Assembly (NCBI RefSeq): GCF_051245535.1
Contig: NZ_CP195303.1
Location: forward strand, 1,922,001-1,986,000
Length of the DNA: 64,000 nt
Source: Micavibrio aeruginosavorus_D
GTDB lineage: Bacteria; Pseudomonadota; Alphaproteobacteria; Micavibrionales; Micavibrionaceae
Reading direction: 5' to 3'
The position numbers and the translations under genes were made by a program. Position 1 is the stretch's first letter. Every line of letters begins with the position of its first letter. Positions 8,701 through 16,450 of this stretch are shown here, in pieces. Under the pieces are notes generated by a model. The model was not told where the DNA came from. It ran no database searches and saw only the letters and a list, made by a program, of their open reading frames with translations.

Positions 8701-8738
8701 GAATGGTTTTGTAAAGATAATAGAGAGCGACAGGACGC

Positions 8739-10202
8739 TCAGCTTCCCTGCCCTTGCAGCTTCTTCACGATCGCCGTCGTGCTTTTGCCCGCGACCACCG
8801 GGGCCAGCCAGACCACGCCGCCGCGGGATTGAACATAATCCGCGCCGTCGACATGCTTGCCTTCGTAATCCGCGCCCTTCACCAACACATCCGGGTTGAT
8901 GCGGCGAATGACCAGCTCGGCTTTGTCATCCTCCTCCGCCGTGCGGCCAAAAATCACCACCAGATCGACCGCGCCCAGCGCCGCCAGAACCTGCGCGCGG
9001 GAGGATTCGTCATTGATCGGGCGGTCTTTGCTCTTATACCGGCGGATGGAGTCATCGCAGTTCAGGGCCACAACCAGACGGTCACAGCGCGAACGCGCCT
9101 GCGCCAGATAGGTCACATGACCGGGATGCAGAATATCAAACGCGCCGTTGGTAAAGCCGATTTTCAAACCCTGCGCCCGCCAGCCCTCAACGATTCTGGC
9201 GGCATCATCCCAATTGTCGCAAACGGGAGCGATCATGTCGCTGATGGCGTCACCGGATTCCAGTTCATCCATCATAATCGGGGCGGTGCCGACTTTGCCC
9301 ACGACAATGCCTGCGGCCCGGTTGGCCAGATGGGCGGCATCATCCAGATCCATACCCGCAGCCAGTCCAGCGGCAATGGTGGCAATGACCGTATCGCCCG
9401 CGCCGGAGACATCAAACACCGCGCGCGCCTGCGCCCGCAGATGCAACGGTGTGCCATCGGCGCGCACCACGCTCATCCCATCCTGGGACCGGGTGGCGAT
9501 GACGCAATCAATGCCGGAAGTTTTGATCAAATGCCGCGCGGCCACGACAATGTCGCCATCGGTGGCATTGGGCATATTGGCGGTGGCTTCGGCCAGTTCC
9601 TTGCGGTTCGGCGTTACAATGCTGGCCCCGCGATAGATGGAATAATCCCGCCCCTTCGGATCAACCAGAACCGGGACATTGCTGGCCTTCGCCGCGTCAA
9701 TGACGCCGGCAATAACCGCAGGCGTCAACGTCCCCTTGCCGTAGTCAGACAGAATCAACGCGCGCGCGCCATTTTTTAACGCCGCCTGTACCTGCGCAAT
9801 CAGGCGCGCAGCGACATCGTCACCCACAGGCCGCGCCTCTTCAGCATCCAAGCGCAGGAGATGATGGTTGCCCGCCATAAACCGAGTTTTTACAATGGTC
9901 GGGCGATCGGTCGCCACCAGCAATCCGGCAGCATCCGCGCCAATATCCGCCATCATGGCGCGCAGAGTGCCCGCATCGGCATCATCCCCCACGACACCGG
10001 CCAGATGCACACGCACACCCAGCCCGCGCAGATTGGCCAGCACGTTGCCCGCGCCACCCAAAACGGCCCGCGTTGTCGTGTTGGACAAAACCGGCACCGG
10101 GGCCTCGGGCGACAGGCGCACGGCATCGCCGGTGACATACCGGTCGAGCATGATGTCGCCAATCACGGCCACGGTTGCGTTTTGCAAAGAATTGCGCGTC
10201 AT
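8739..10202 (-). CDS. hldE: Bifunctional heptose-7-phosphate kinase / heptose-1-phosphate adenylyltransferase HldE (RfaE)
   Basis: 487 residues from the ATG at 10202; the frame also allows a TTG at 10211. The enzyme makes ADP-heptose for the LPS inner core. The N-terminal PfkB-type kinase domain spans about residues 8-315, with GGAGNVLANL and the C-terminal signature DVSGAGDT (catalytic Asp). The nucleotidyltransferase domain spans about 345-487, with GFTNGAFDILHPGH carrying the HxGH motif at about 359-362, and the LVKGADYEG stretch. Both halves look complete. It is divergent from the MshEN/protease gene, with about 175 bp between them. Confidence 0.96.
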   Translation of the reverse strand: MTRNSLQNATVAVIGDIMLDRYVTGDAVRLSPEAPVPVLSNTTTRAVLGGAGNVLANLRGLGVRVHLAGVVGDDADAGTLRAMMADIGADAAGLLVATDRPTIVKTRFMAGNHHLLRLDAEEARPVGDDVAARLIAQVQAALKNGARALILSDYGKGTLTPAVIAGVIDAAKASNVPVLVDPKGRDYSIYRGASIVTPNRKELAEATANMPNATDGDIVVAARHLIKTSGIDCVIATRSQDGMSVVRADGTPLHLRAQARAVFDVSGAGDTVIATIAAGLAAGMDLDDAAHLANRAAGIVVGKVGTAPIMMDELESGDAISDMIAPVCDNWDDAARIVEGWRAQGLKIGFTNGAFDILHPGHVTYLAQARSRCDRLVVALNCDDSIRRYKSKDRPINDESSRAQVLAALGAVDLVVIFGRTAEEDDKAELVIRRINPDVLVKGADYEGKHVDGADYVQSRGGVVWLAPVVAGKSTTAIVKKLQGQGS

Positions 10203-10377
10203 AATATCCAAAGGATCTACAGGGCAAGCCCCTGTTTTTTCAGCATTTTATGGCCCATTTACGACCGTCCGTCTCTTTTTGCCTGTTTGTTTAGGTTTCG
10301 TCAATGTTTCTCCGCTTTAATGGTAGGAACAAAAGACGGGTTTGGGCTTAATTTTCGGCGAATTTTCGGGGTTTTGA

Positions 10378-11355
10378 GTGGGTTTTGAATCGGGTGGATC
10401 ATCATTGAAATCACACAGCCAAGGCGGCGTGTTGAACCGGATCAAAGTATCCGTCGACCGCAACCGTCTGGGCGAAGTGCTGGTTTATACCGGGGCCTTA
10501 ACGCCGCAGGAATTGCGCTATGCGTTGGCCCGCCAAAAGACATCGGGCGCATCTGAACCGCTGGGCCGTGTTCTGCTCCGCGAACGCATGATCCGTCGTC
10601 AGGATTTGTACCGCGCCTTGGTTCAGCAAATGACGCTGCGCCTGATGGCCGCTTCTCTCGCCGTTGCTTTGGGCTTTACGATGTTTGGCATTAAACGCGC
10701 CAACGCCGCATCCGTGCGGGATTTACCGGCCCAAGTCACATTGGCCAGCGTCGCCAACAGCGCGTTCACCCCGGTGAATTATTATCCGAACCTGCTCGGC
10801 GCGGATGAAAAACAATCGTTGAACCTGAAACCATTCACCAAATGGACGGATATGTTCGTGCGGTTTGAAAGCGCGATGAACGGCGCATCCGCCAAATCCA
10901 GCATCAAAACCATCAAGGCCGAGATTGAGCCGTTGCAAGGTTTGCCGCTGGACGCCATGGCCGCCCGCGTGAATACCATTGCAAACGCTGTCCGCTATAT
11001 CGAGGACAAGGATAACTACGGCAACAGCGATTACTGGGCCACCCCGGTTGAATTTTTCGCCCGTGGCGGTGATTGCGAAGATTACGCGATCGCCAAATAC
11101 ACCATGCTGCGCGCGTTGGGCGTACCGGAAAGCCGCCTGCGCATCGCCATTGTGCATGATTTGCAAAAAAACATTCCGCACGCCGTTTTGGTTGTGTATA
11201 CGGATGACGGCGCACTGATCCTGGACAACCAGAACAAGAGCGTGCGCACCGCGAATTCGCTGACCAGCCGCTATCGCCCGATCTTCTCGATCAACCGCGA
11301 TGCGTGGTGGTTGCACAACAAACCGCAAGGCACGGTTCTGGCCTCAGCCCAGTAA
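10378..11355 (+). CDS. Membrane protein fusing an MshEN-type domain to a LapG-like transglutaminase-fold cysteine protease
   Basis: 325 residues from a GTG at 10378; later GTG/TTG starts are possible. Residues 30-53 fit the MshEN c-di-GMP-binding pattern RLGxxLVxxGxLxxxxLxxALxxQ. A second, weaker copy (LGRVLLRERMI...ALVQQ) follows after 8 residues. One hydrophobic segment lies at about 88-105. The C-terminal ~200 residues are a bacterial transglutaminase-like cysteine protease (BTLCP/LapG family) with Cys233 in GGDCEDYA, His268 in PHAVLVV and Asp283 in ILDNQ. LapG cuts surface adhesins in the periplasm under control of the c-di-GMP receptor LapD; here sensor and protease are predicted to be one chain. 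The topology and ligand binding are inferred. Confidence 0.82.
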   Translation: MGFESGGSSLKSHSQGGVLNRIKVSVDRNRLGEVLVYTGALTPQELRYALARQKTSGASEPLGRVLLRERMIRRQDLYRALVQQMTLRLMAASLAVALGFTMFGIKRANAASVRDLPAQVTLASVANSAFTPVNYYPNLLGADEKQSLNLKPFTKWTDMFVRFESAMNGASAKSSIKTIKAEIEPLQGLPLDAMAARVNTIANAVRYIEDKDNYGNSDYWATPVEFFARGGDCEDYAIAKYTMLRALGVPESRLRIAIVHDLQKNIPHAVLVVYTDDGALILDNQNKSVRTANSLTSRYRPIFSINRDAWWLHNKPQGTVLASAQ

Positions 11356-11405
11356 GGTTTGAAGGCACAAGATTTTTAAGTTTGAAGTTCCCTGTTCAAC
11401 TATAA

Positions 11406-11440
11406 AAGCCCGGACCAAAAATCCGGGCTTCTTTCTTTTT
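11406..11440 (+). terminator. Rho-independent terminator after the MshEN/protease gene
   Basis: AAGCCCGGA (11406-11414) pairs with TCCGGGCTT (11422-11430) over a 7-nt loop, followed by the T-rich run CTTTCTTTTT. It lies between two convergent genes. Confidence 0.92.
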
Positions 11441-11442
11441 GA

Positions 11443-11919
11443 TCAGACCATCAGGGGACCGCGGCCCAGATTTTTCCAGTCCGGTTTTTCCCGGTCAGAC
11501 TTGCGAACCCACGCCCCCATGGACGCCGTGCCCGTCTGCCCGCCCACATAGACAATGTCCGCGCGCAGGATCACGCCGTGGTGGCTGGGTGTATAACGGC
11601 CAACGAAATCCTTGCCGTTGTTAAACACCTCAACCAATTCAAACCCAACATAACGGGCAGAATTGTGAACGATCACCTCTGGCCCCTTCATCCCCTTCGT
11701 GGACCCACTTCCCGGATTTTCTTTGCGGCGAAAAATCATCAGCACCGGTTCATCCTGTGCCGGATATTCGGGATTTTTTCCATTCGCACGGACGCGAAAA
11801 ACAAAGCATCCATTGTCCTGACGATCCAGTGACACATCAAACCCATCAATTTTTTTCTGCACAACAGGGCCACCAAACAGATGTGCGGCAGCGGCGCGGA
11901 ATAATGTTTTCAGGGTCAT
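11443..11919 (-). CDS. Protein of unknown function, paralogue of the upstream gene
   Basis: 158 residues; AAGGAT lies about 8 bases before the ATG. It starts with a short basic amphipathic stretch (LKTLFRAAAAHLFGG) and has no signal peptide. It shares several blocks with the next gene upstream at the same spacing: IDGFDVSLDR / VDGFDTAIKR, RANGKNPEYPA in both, FELVEVF / FELVEAF and HHGVILRA / YHGVVLRA. The two are clearly a tandem duplication of a beta-rich domain that I cannot name. It is the last gene of a three-gene minus-strand unit. Confidence 0.75.
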   Translation of the reverse strand: MTLKTLFRAAAAHLFGGPVVQKKIDGFDVSLDRQDNGCFVFRVRANGKNPEYPAQDEPVLMIFRRKENPGSGSTKGMKGPEVIVHNSARYVGFELVEVFNNGKDFVGRYTPSHHGVILRADIVYVGGQTGTASMGAWVRKSDREKPDWKNLGRGPLMV

Positions 11920-11935
11920 GATCTATCCTTTTTAC

Positions 11936-12370
11936 TTAGATCGTTACATCCGGCTGGCTTTGTTTTTGCGCCAGAGAAATGGTGGATTGGCGTGGCAGAA
12001 TCCGGACATCTTCTTCGGTTCTGTAACCGCCGAAGGTCGTGATTTTCGCGCGCAGGACAACACCATGATAAGCGCGCGCGGAATCGAATGCTTCCACCAG
12101 CTCGAACGCCTTGTACTTCGTATTTTTCTCAACGAACAAACGCCCATCGACAAAACCGCGACGGCATTCCGGGTCGTGATCGACACGCAGGACCGTATCG
12201 TGATCCGCGGCCGGGTATTCCGGGTTTTTACCATTCGCGCGGATACGCAATTCGAATGTGTTATTGTCCATCCGCTTGATCGCCGTGTCGAACCCGTCGA
12301 CATGGCAGTAAAATTGCGGACCAGCCCCGAACAAACGTGCGGCTTTTTTAAATACGTTTTGCAGTTTCAT
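11936..12370 (-). CDS. Protein of unknown function, paralogue of the downstream gene
   Basis: 144 residues, with GAAGG upstream of the ATG. The blocks shared with the 11443 protein (RANGKNPEYPA, FELVE, GVVLRA) show common descent. It ends in a Gln/Ser-rich tail. A 16-bp gap to the downstream paralogue supports cotranscription. The shared invariant RANGKNPEYP motif would be the place to look for a ligand or partner site. No function can be assigned. Confidence 0.75.
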   Translation of the reverse strand: MKLQNVFKKAARLFGAGPQFYCHVDGFDTAIKRMDNNTFELRIRANGKNPEYPAADHDTVLRVDHDPECRRGFVDGRLFVEKNTKYKAFELVEAFDSARAYHGVVLRAKITTFGGYRTEEDVRILPRQSTISLAQKQSQPDVTI

Positions 12371-12415
12371 GACACACCTTCTTTTTTAGTTTTTTAAAGT
12401 TCGTTTTATTTTCTA

Positions 12416-13144
12416 TTACCGTCCCCAAGGGGATTTTTTCATTGCGCAGGCGCAAGAATCGCACGGGTTTTTTCCATCGCCGAACGAGACATGATTTACA
12501 CGTTTTTGCGCTTCGGGCGTTCCATCGACCGAACAGGCGGGGCGTTCATCGTCCAGCAGCGGGCGGCCCACCGCATCAAATGTCAGCGTCAAAGAATCAA
12601 AAACAAGCGCCCGGCTTGCATGCACGGCTTCATCAACCGTGCGCGGCGGCATAAAAGTTGTGAGGTAGACGGCGCGTTTTTCCTGCATCCGGTCGCGAAC
12701 CTTATCATTATCGGCCAGCCCCTGTGGCAGATAAAACACCGTGCCTTCATAATCCTGACGCATGGAATATTCACCGCTGGTCGCGGCATGGCTTGTCGCA
12801 AGGCGATTAAATTCAATCACCAGACCGCGCACCGTAAACGGACCGGGATTGGCAAAGCGGTTCATGCCGTCATCACCATAGGCCGCCATGGTGTTTTGAA
12901 TCGCCAGATAGACGTCGGATGAAAACGCGCGATATTGTTCCAGCGCGCCACCCGGCACAAACATCTTCTGCGCGCGGTCCATCAATTCCGCGCGCCCCAG
13001 CGCGACATTCAAGCCCGCGCTCCAGATGGCTTCGCACAGTTTTTGTTCCAAGGTGGCATTGCCCTTGGCCACATTCAGGATGCCCTGCGTCAGGCAGTCC
13101 TGCAGCATCTCCGGTGAATCCTGTGCATTCAAATCATGGCTCAT
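12416..13144 (-). CDS. Protein of unknown function with C-terminal CxxCxC cluster
   Basis: 242 residues from the ATG at 13144 (the frame also allows a TTG at 13153). It is soluble and helical in its first third. The C-terminus ends in NPCDSCACAMKKS, a CxxCxC cluster that could bind a metal, with another Cys in PACSVDG. It is first in the three-gene unit that continues with the two paralogues, separated from them by about 45 bp. It resembles no family I know. Confidence 0.65.
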   Translation of the reverse strand: MSHDLNAQDSPEMLQDCLTQGILNVAKGNATLEQKLCEAIWSAGLNVALGRAELMDRAQKMFVPGGALEQYRAFSSDVYLAIQNTMAAYGDDGMNRFANPGPFTVRGLVIEFNRLATSHAATSGEYSMRQDYEGTVFYLPQGLADNDKVRDRMQEKRAVYLTTFMPPRTVDEAVHASRALVFDSLTLTFDAVGRPLLDDERPACSVDGTPEAQKRVNHVSFGDGKNPCDSCACAMKKSPWGR

Positions 13145-13254
13145 GACGCCCAACCTTCGTTCGGTTTTTTAAGAGAGGGATGGTATCTTTAATCAGGGGG
13201 TGTGTTTATGTCAATAAAATAGGGGATTTGTTTATTTTCAATGTATTAACAATA

Positions 13255-13283
13255 GAAAAGGGCCCCATATCGGGGCCCTTTTT
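13255..13283 (-). terminator. Rho-independent terminator of nrdA
   Basis: AAAAGGGCCCC (13256-13266) and GGGGCCCTTTT (13272-13282) form a long GC-rich stem with T runs on both strands, so it can work in either direction. It lies about 50 bp after the nrdA stop. Confidence 0.9.
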
Positions 13284-13292
13284 GTTTCTTCT

Positions 13293-13344
13293 GCGGCCTG
13301 CTTACTGGCAGAACACTTTCTTGGGGCCTGCCTACTGGCAGGCC
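13293..13344. repeat. Duplicated 3' end of nrdA with hairpin across the stop codon
   Basis: GGCCTGCC (13325-13332) and GGCAGGCC (13337-13344) form a perfect 8-bp palindrome spanning the nrdA stop codon. A second, imperfect copy of the same 19 bases (13293-13311 versus 13323-13341) lies 30 bp further downstream. Confidence 0.8.
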
Positions 13345-15164
13345 AGGCATTCGTCGTATTTCTTTTCTTCGCCCAGTTCCGGTTCGCGGTTGCCTTCGGG
13401 CTTTTGGCCCTCTTTGCTGCGCGCCCAGCTTGCGGCGGATTCGGCGCGCTGGATGGATTTGGAGCGGCAGTAATACAGCGACTTCACGCCCTTTGCCCAC
13501 GCTTCCCAGTGGATGCGGTGCAGATCGCGCTTGTGCACGTTGCCCGGCAGGAAGACGTTCAGGCTCTGCGCCTGACAGATAAACGGTGTGCGGTCCGCGG
13601 CGTGTTCGATCAACCAGCGCTGGTCGATTTCGAACGCGGTTTTGAACACGTCTTTTTCATCCTGGCTCAGGAAGTCCAGATGCTGAACTGATCCTTCGTT
13701 GGTGAAGATGGACGACCAGATATCGTCGTTGTTCAGACCTTTTTCTTCCAGCACTTTTTCCAGATACGGGTTTTTCACCGCGAAGGAGCCGGACAGAGTT
13801 TTGTGGTTGTACGCATTCGCCGCGTTCGGTTCGATCCCCGGGGACGCGCCACCGGTGATGATGGAAATGGACGCCGTCGGCGCAATCGCCATCTTGTTCG
13901 AAAAACGCTCCATAATGCCGTAATCGGCGGCATCCGGGCAGGCACCGCGTTCATGCGCCAGTTTCACCGATGAATCATCGGCCTGACGCTTAATGTGCTG
14001 GAACATGCGGCGGTTCCAGACCTTGGCCATCACCGATTCCATCGGGATCATTTTCGATTGCAGGAAGGAGTGATAGCCCATCACGCCCAGACCGACCGAG
14101 CGTTCGCGCATGGCGGAATATTTCGCCCGTTTCATCGAATCCGGCGCCTTGTTGATGAAGTCGGTCAGAACGTTGTCGAGGAAACGCATGACGTCTTCGA
14201 TAAAGGTCGGGTGGTCCTGCCACTGTTCGAACAGTTCGAGGTTCAGCGACGACAGGCAGCACACAGCCGAACGTTCATTGCCCAGCGGGTCTTTACCGGT
14301 CGGCAGGGTGATTTCCGAACACAGGTTCGACATCTTCACACTGAGGCCCGCCATTTTATGGTGCGCCGGAATGCGGTCATTCACATGGTCGATAAACAGG
14401 ATATAGGGTTCACCCGTTTCAATCCGGGCGGTCAGAATACGGATCCACAGATCGCGGGCCTTGACCCGGCCAACAACGTGGCCGTCTTTCGGGGATTTCA
14501 GGGCCCATTCCTCGTCCTTCTCAACCGCGTGCATAAAGCTGTTCGGGATCACGACGGCGTTGTGCATGTTCAACGCTTTGCGGTTCGGGTCGCCCCCGGT
14601 CGGACGGCGAATTTCGATGAATTCCTCGATCTCCGGGTGCCAGACGGGCAGATAGATCGCGGCGGAACCACGACGCAAGGAGCCTTGGGAAATCGCCTGG
14701 GTCAGAGAATCCTGCACCTTAATGAACGGCACGATGCCGGAGGTTTTGCCATTCCGGCCAACCTTTTCGCCAATCGAACGCACATTGCCCCAGTACGAGC
14801 CAATGCCGCCGCCACGGGCCGCCAGCCAGACGTTTTCGTTCCACAGCGCCACGATGTCTTCGAGGCTGTCGCCGGATTCGTTGAGGAAGCAGGAAATCGG
14901 CAAGCCGCGGCTGGTGCCGCCATTGGACAGGATCGGCGTCGCCGGCATAAACCACAGCTTTGAAATATAATCATAAATACGCTGGGCGTGGGCGGAGTCA
15001 TCGCCGTAGAACATGGCGACGCGCGCAAACAGATCCTGGAAGGATTCTTCGGGCAGGAGGTAGCGGTCAACCAGCGTGGCCTTGCCGAAATCGGTCAGGT
15101 TGGCGTCCCGGGAACGATCAATCTGGATACGGTTGCCTTGGGGCACTTGGGCGACGTCAAACAT
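13332..15164 (-). CDS. nrdA: Ribonucleoside-diphosphate reductase, class Ia alpha subunit
   Basis: 610 residues, well short of the ~760 of E. coli NrdA. It reduces NDPs to dNDPs together with NrdB. The frame opens directly into the catalytic core, so there is no N-terminal ATP cone and no overall-activity site is visible. Key residues are present: the Cys of LPISCFLN, the NxCxE motif in SNLCSEI, the tyrosine pair in SLYYCRS that relays the radical, and the C-terminal redox pair CLAC at the extreme end. AGGAG precedes the ATG. Its partner nrdB lies about 12 kb away on the other strand, which is unusual because the two are often adjacent. Confidence 0.96.
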   Translation of the reverse strand: MFDVAQVPQGNRIQIDRSRDANLTDFGKATLVDRYLLPEESFQDLFARVAMFYGDDSAHAQRIYDYISKLWFMPATPILSNGGTSRGLPISCFLNESGDSLEDIVALWNENVWLAARGGGIGSYWGNVRSIGEKVGRNGKTSGIVPFIKVQDSLTQAISQGSLRRGSAAIYLPVWHPEIEEFIEIRRPTGGDPNRKALNMHNAVVIPNSFMHAVEKDEEWALKSPKDGHVVGRVKARDLWIRILTARIETGEPYILFIDHVNDRIPAHHKMAGLSVKMSNLCSEITLPTGKDPLGNERSAVCCLSSLNLELFEQWQDHPTFIEDVMRFLDNVLTDFINKAPDSMKRAKYSAMRERSVGLGVMGYHSFLQSKMIPMESVMAKVWNRRMFQHIKRQADDSSVKLAHERGACPDAADYGIMERFSNKMAIAPTASISIITGGASPGIEPNAANAYNHKTLSGSFAVKNPYLEKVLEEKGLNNDDIWSSIFTNEGSVQHLDFLSQDEKDVFKTAFEIDQRWLIEHAADRTPFICQAQSLNVFLPGNVHKRDLHRIHWEAWAKGVKSLYYCRSKSIQRAESAASWARSKEGQKPEGNREPELGEEKKYDECLACQ

Positions 15165-15773
15165 GGCATGCTACTCCTGTAAAATTTCAAAAACTCTCCC
15201 TCGGCCACCTTGGGGGTGGACACGGCGGGGCGGGCTGTCGGGGCTTGTTCGATAGTGTGGATAAAACCACTATCCATTGCGGTCATCACAAATACAGCCT
15301 ACTACATGTCGTGGGTGCCACCAAGATGACAAAATTCCTAGCGCCCCCGGCTGACCCCCGCAAACACGTGCTAAAAACGCCTGTGGCCGTGTGAGTTCAA
15401 GCCCTAAAATGAGTCTTATGCAGAGTTTTTTTATCCCCAAAAACGAAATCATCTTTCACGAATATCGAAAGGCTGCATTCCATATCGACCCCATATCTTG
15501 TGCCTGTTTGGCCCCTCGGCCCCCTTCCGGAAAAAGCGCGCGCCCGCGATGACGCGGGCGGCGCATGGGCCGGAATGCGCCTCTAACCCCCTGATCCACC
15601 ACAAGGAAATCATGATTGATATGGGGGCAAAACGGCCCCCGGACCACCCCTGATTCGCCCCTGATTCGCAGGCAAAAACGCCAGTGTTTTCAATGCGATA
15701 CAGAACCCCCGATTCCTATTTCTTGCCGGGGTCGGCGCGATCGGGGTAAGGTGCGGCCAGCATAAAACACTGA
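15165..15773. other. 609-bp gene-free region between nrdA and the kinase gene
   Basis: No credible gene is visible on either strand. It contains an inverted repeat GATAGTG (15251-15257) / CACTATC (15268-15274) in the nrdA leader, a GGGGGC / GCCCCC hairpin near 15623-15640 and a short direct repeat CCCTGATTCGC near 15650-15670. I looked for NrdR boxes and found only a weak partial match near 15491. The nrdA promoter is presumably here, but I cannot fix it. Confidence 0.5.
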
Positions 15774-16370
15774 ATGGAAAGTGACTCGGCTATGGAAAAG
15801 CATGGTGAAAAACACGGCTTTATGATCGCAATTGGCGGGCTGTCAGGATCGGGGAAATCCACGTTGGCCGGGCGATTGGCGGCGGAAACCGGCGCGGTCT
15901 GGCTGCGGTCCGATTCCATTCGCAAGGAATTGTGGGGCGTGGACCCGCTGACCAAATTACCGCCCGCGGCCTATAGCCGGGATTTCAGCACCAAGACCTA
16001 CGAGACGCTGGCCAGCCGCATGGAAGCGGCTTTGCGCGCCGGACAGGTCGTGATTGTCGATATGAGCTTTGCCAAACCCATCGAGCGCCAGAGCTTCGCC
16101 GACCGGGCCGCCGCCTGTGGCGCGGGATTCCACGGCATCTGGCTGGATGCCGCGCCCGATACGCTGAAAACCCGCGTCGATGCGCGGGTGGGCGATGTAT
16201 CGGATGCCGATTCCACAATCGTCGCCATGCAATTGGGCTTTGATCTGGGCGACATTGAATGGAGCCGGATCAACACCGACCGCCCGGCGGACAGCGTATA
16301 CCGTCTGGCTTGTGCCCTGCTGGGCGTGGATGGTCCCACCCCCATCCGCGCGATCAAGCTGGAACCATAA
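15774..16370 (+). CDS. P-loop kinase of the AAA_33 / zeta-toxin-like type
   Basis: 198 residues (or 192 from the ATG at 15792). The Walker A motif GLSGSGKST is near the N-terminus, followed by RSDSIRKELWG and a Walker B-like VVIVDMSF. The rest fits small nucleotide kinases that phosphorylate unknown small molecules. In many proteobacteria this domain is the C-terminal half of a longer protein with an aminoglycoside phosphotransferase-like N-half; here it stands alone. It is not a zeta toxin by context, since no antitoxin gene is adjacent. It is followed by pyk on the same strand, about 80 bp away. Confidence 0.75.
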   Translation: MESDSAMEKHGEKHGFMIAIGGLSGSGKSTLAGRLAAETGAVWLRSDSIRKELWGVDPLTKLPPAAYSRDFSTKTYETLASRMEAALRAGQVVIVDMSFAKPIERQSFADRAAACGAGFHGIWLDAAPDTLKTRVDARVGDVSDADSTIVAMQLGFDLGDIEWSRINTDRPADSVYRLACALLGVDGPTPIRAIKLEP

Positions 16371-16450
16371 GATTTTTACGCCAATCGGGGCAAAACTTGA
16401 TATAAAGCGGGCGTGATCTTTCCCTGCACGAACCCTGTAAGGCTTCCGCT

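Noticed and set aside
15450..15510. NrdR box pair upstream of nrdA
   Set aside because: Only one partial match (CCATATCTTG core, two core mismatches) near 15491 and no partner 31-32 bp away.
15774..16370. Zeta toxin of a toxin-antitoxin pair
   Set aside because: Walker A fits, but no small antitoxin gene is adjacent and the sequence fits stand-alone P-loop kinases better.
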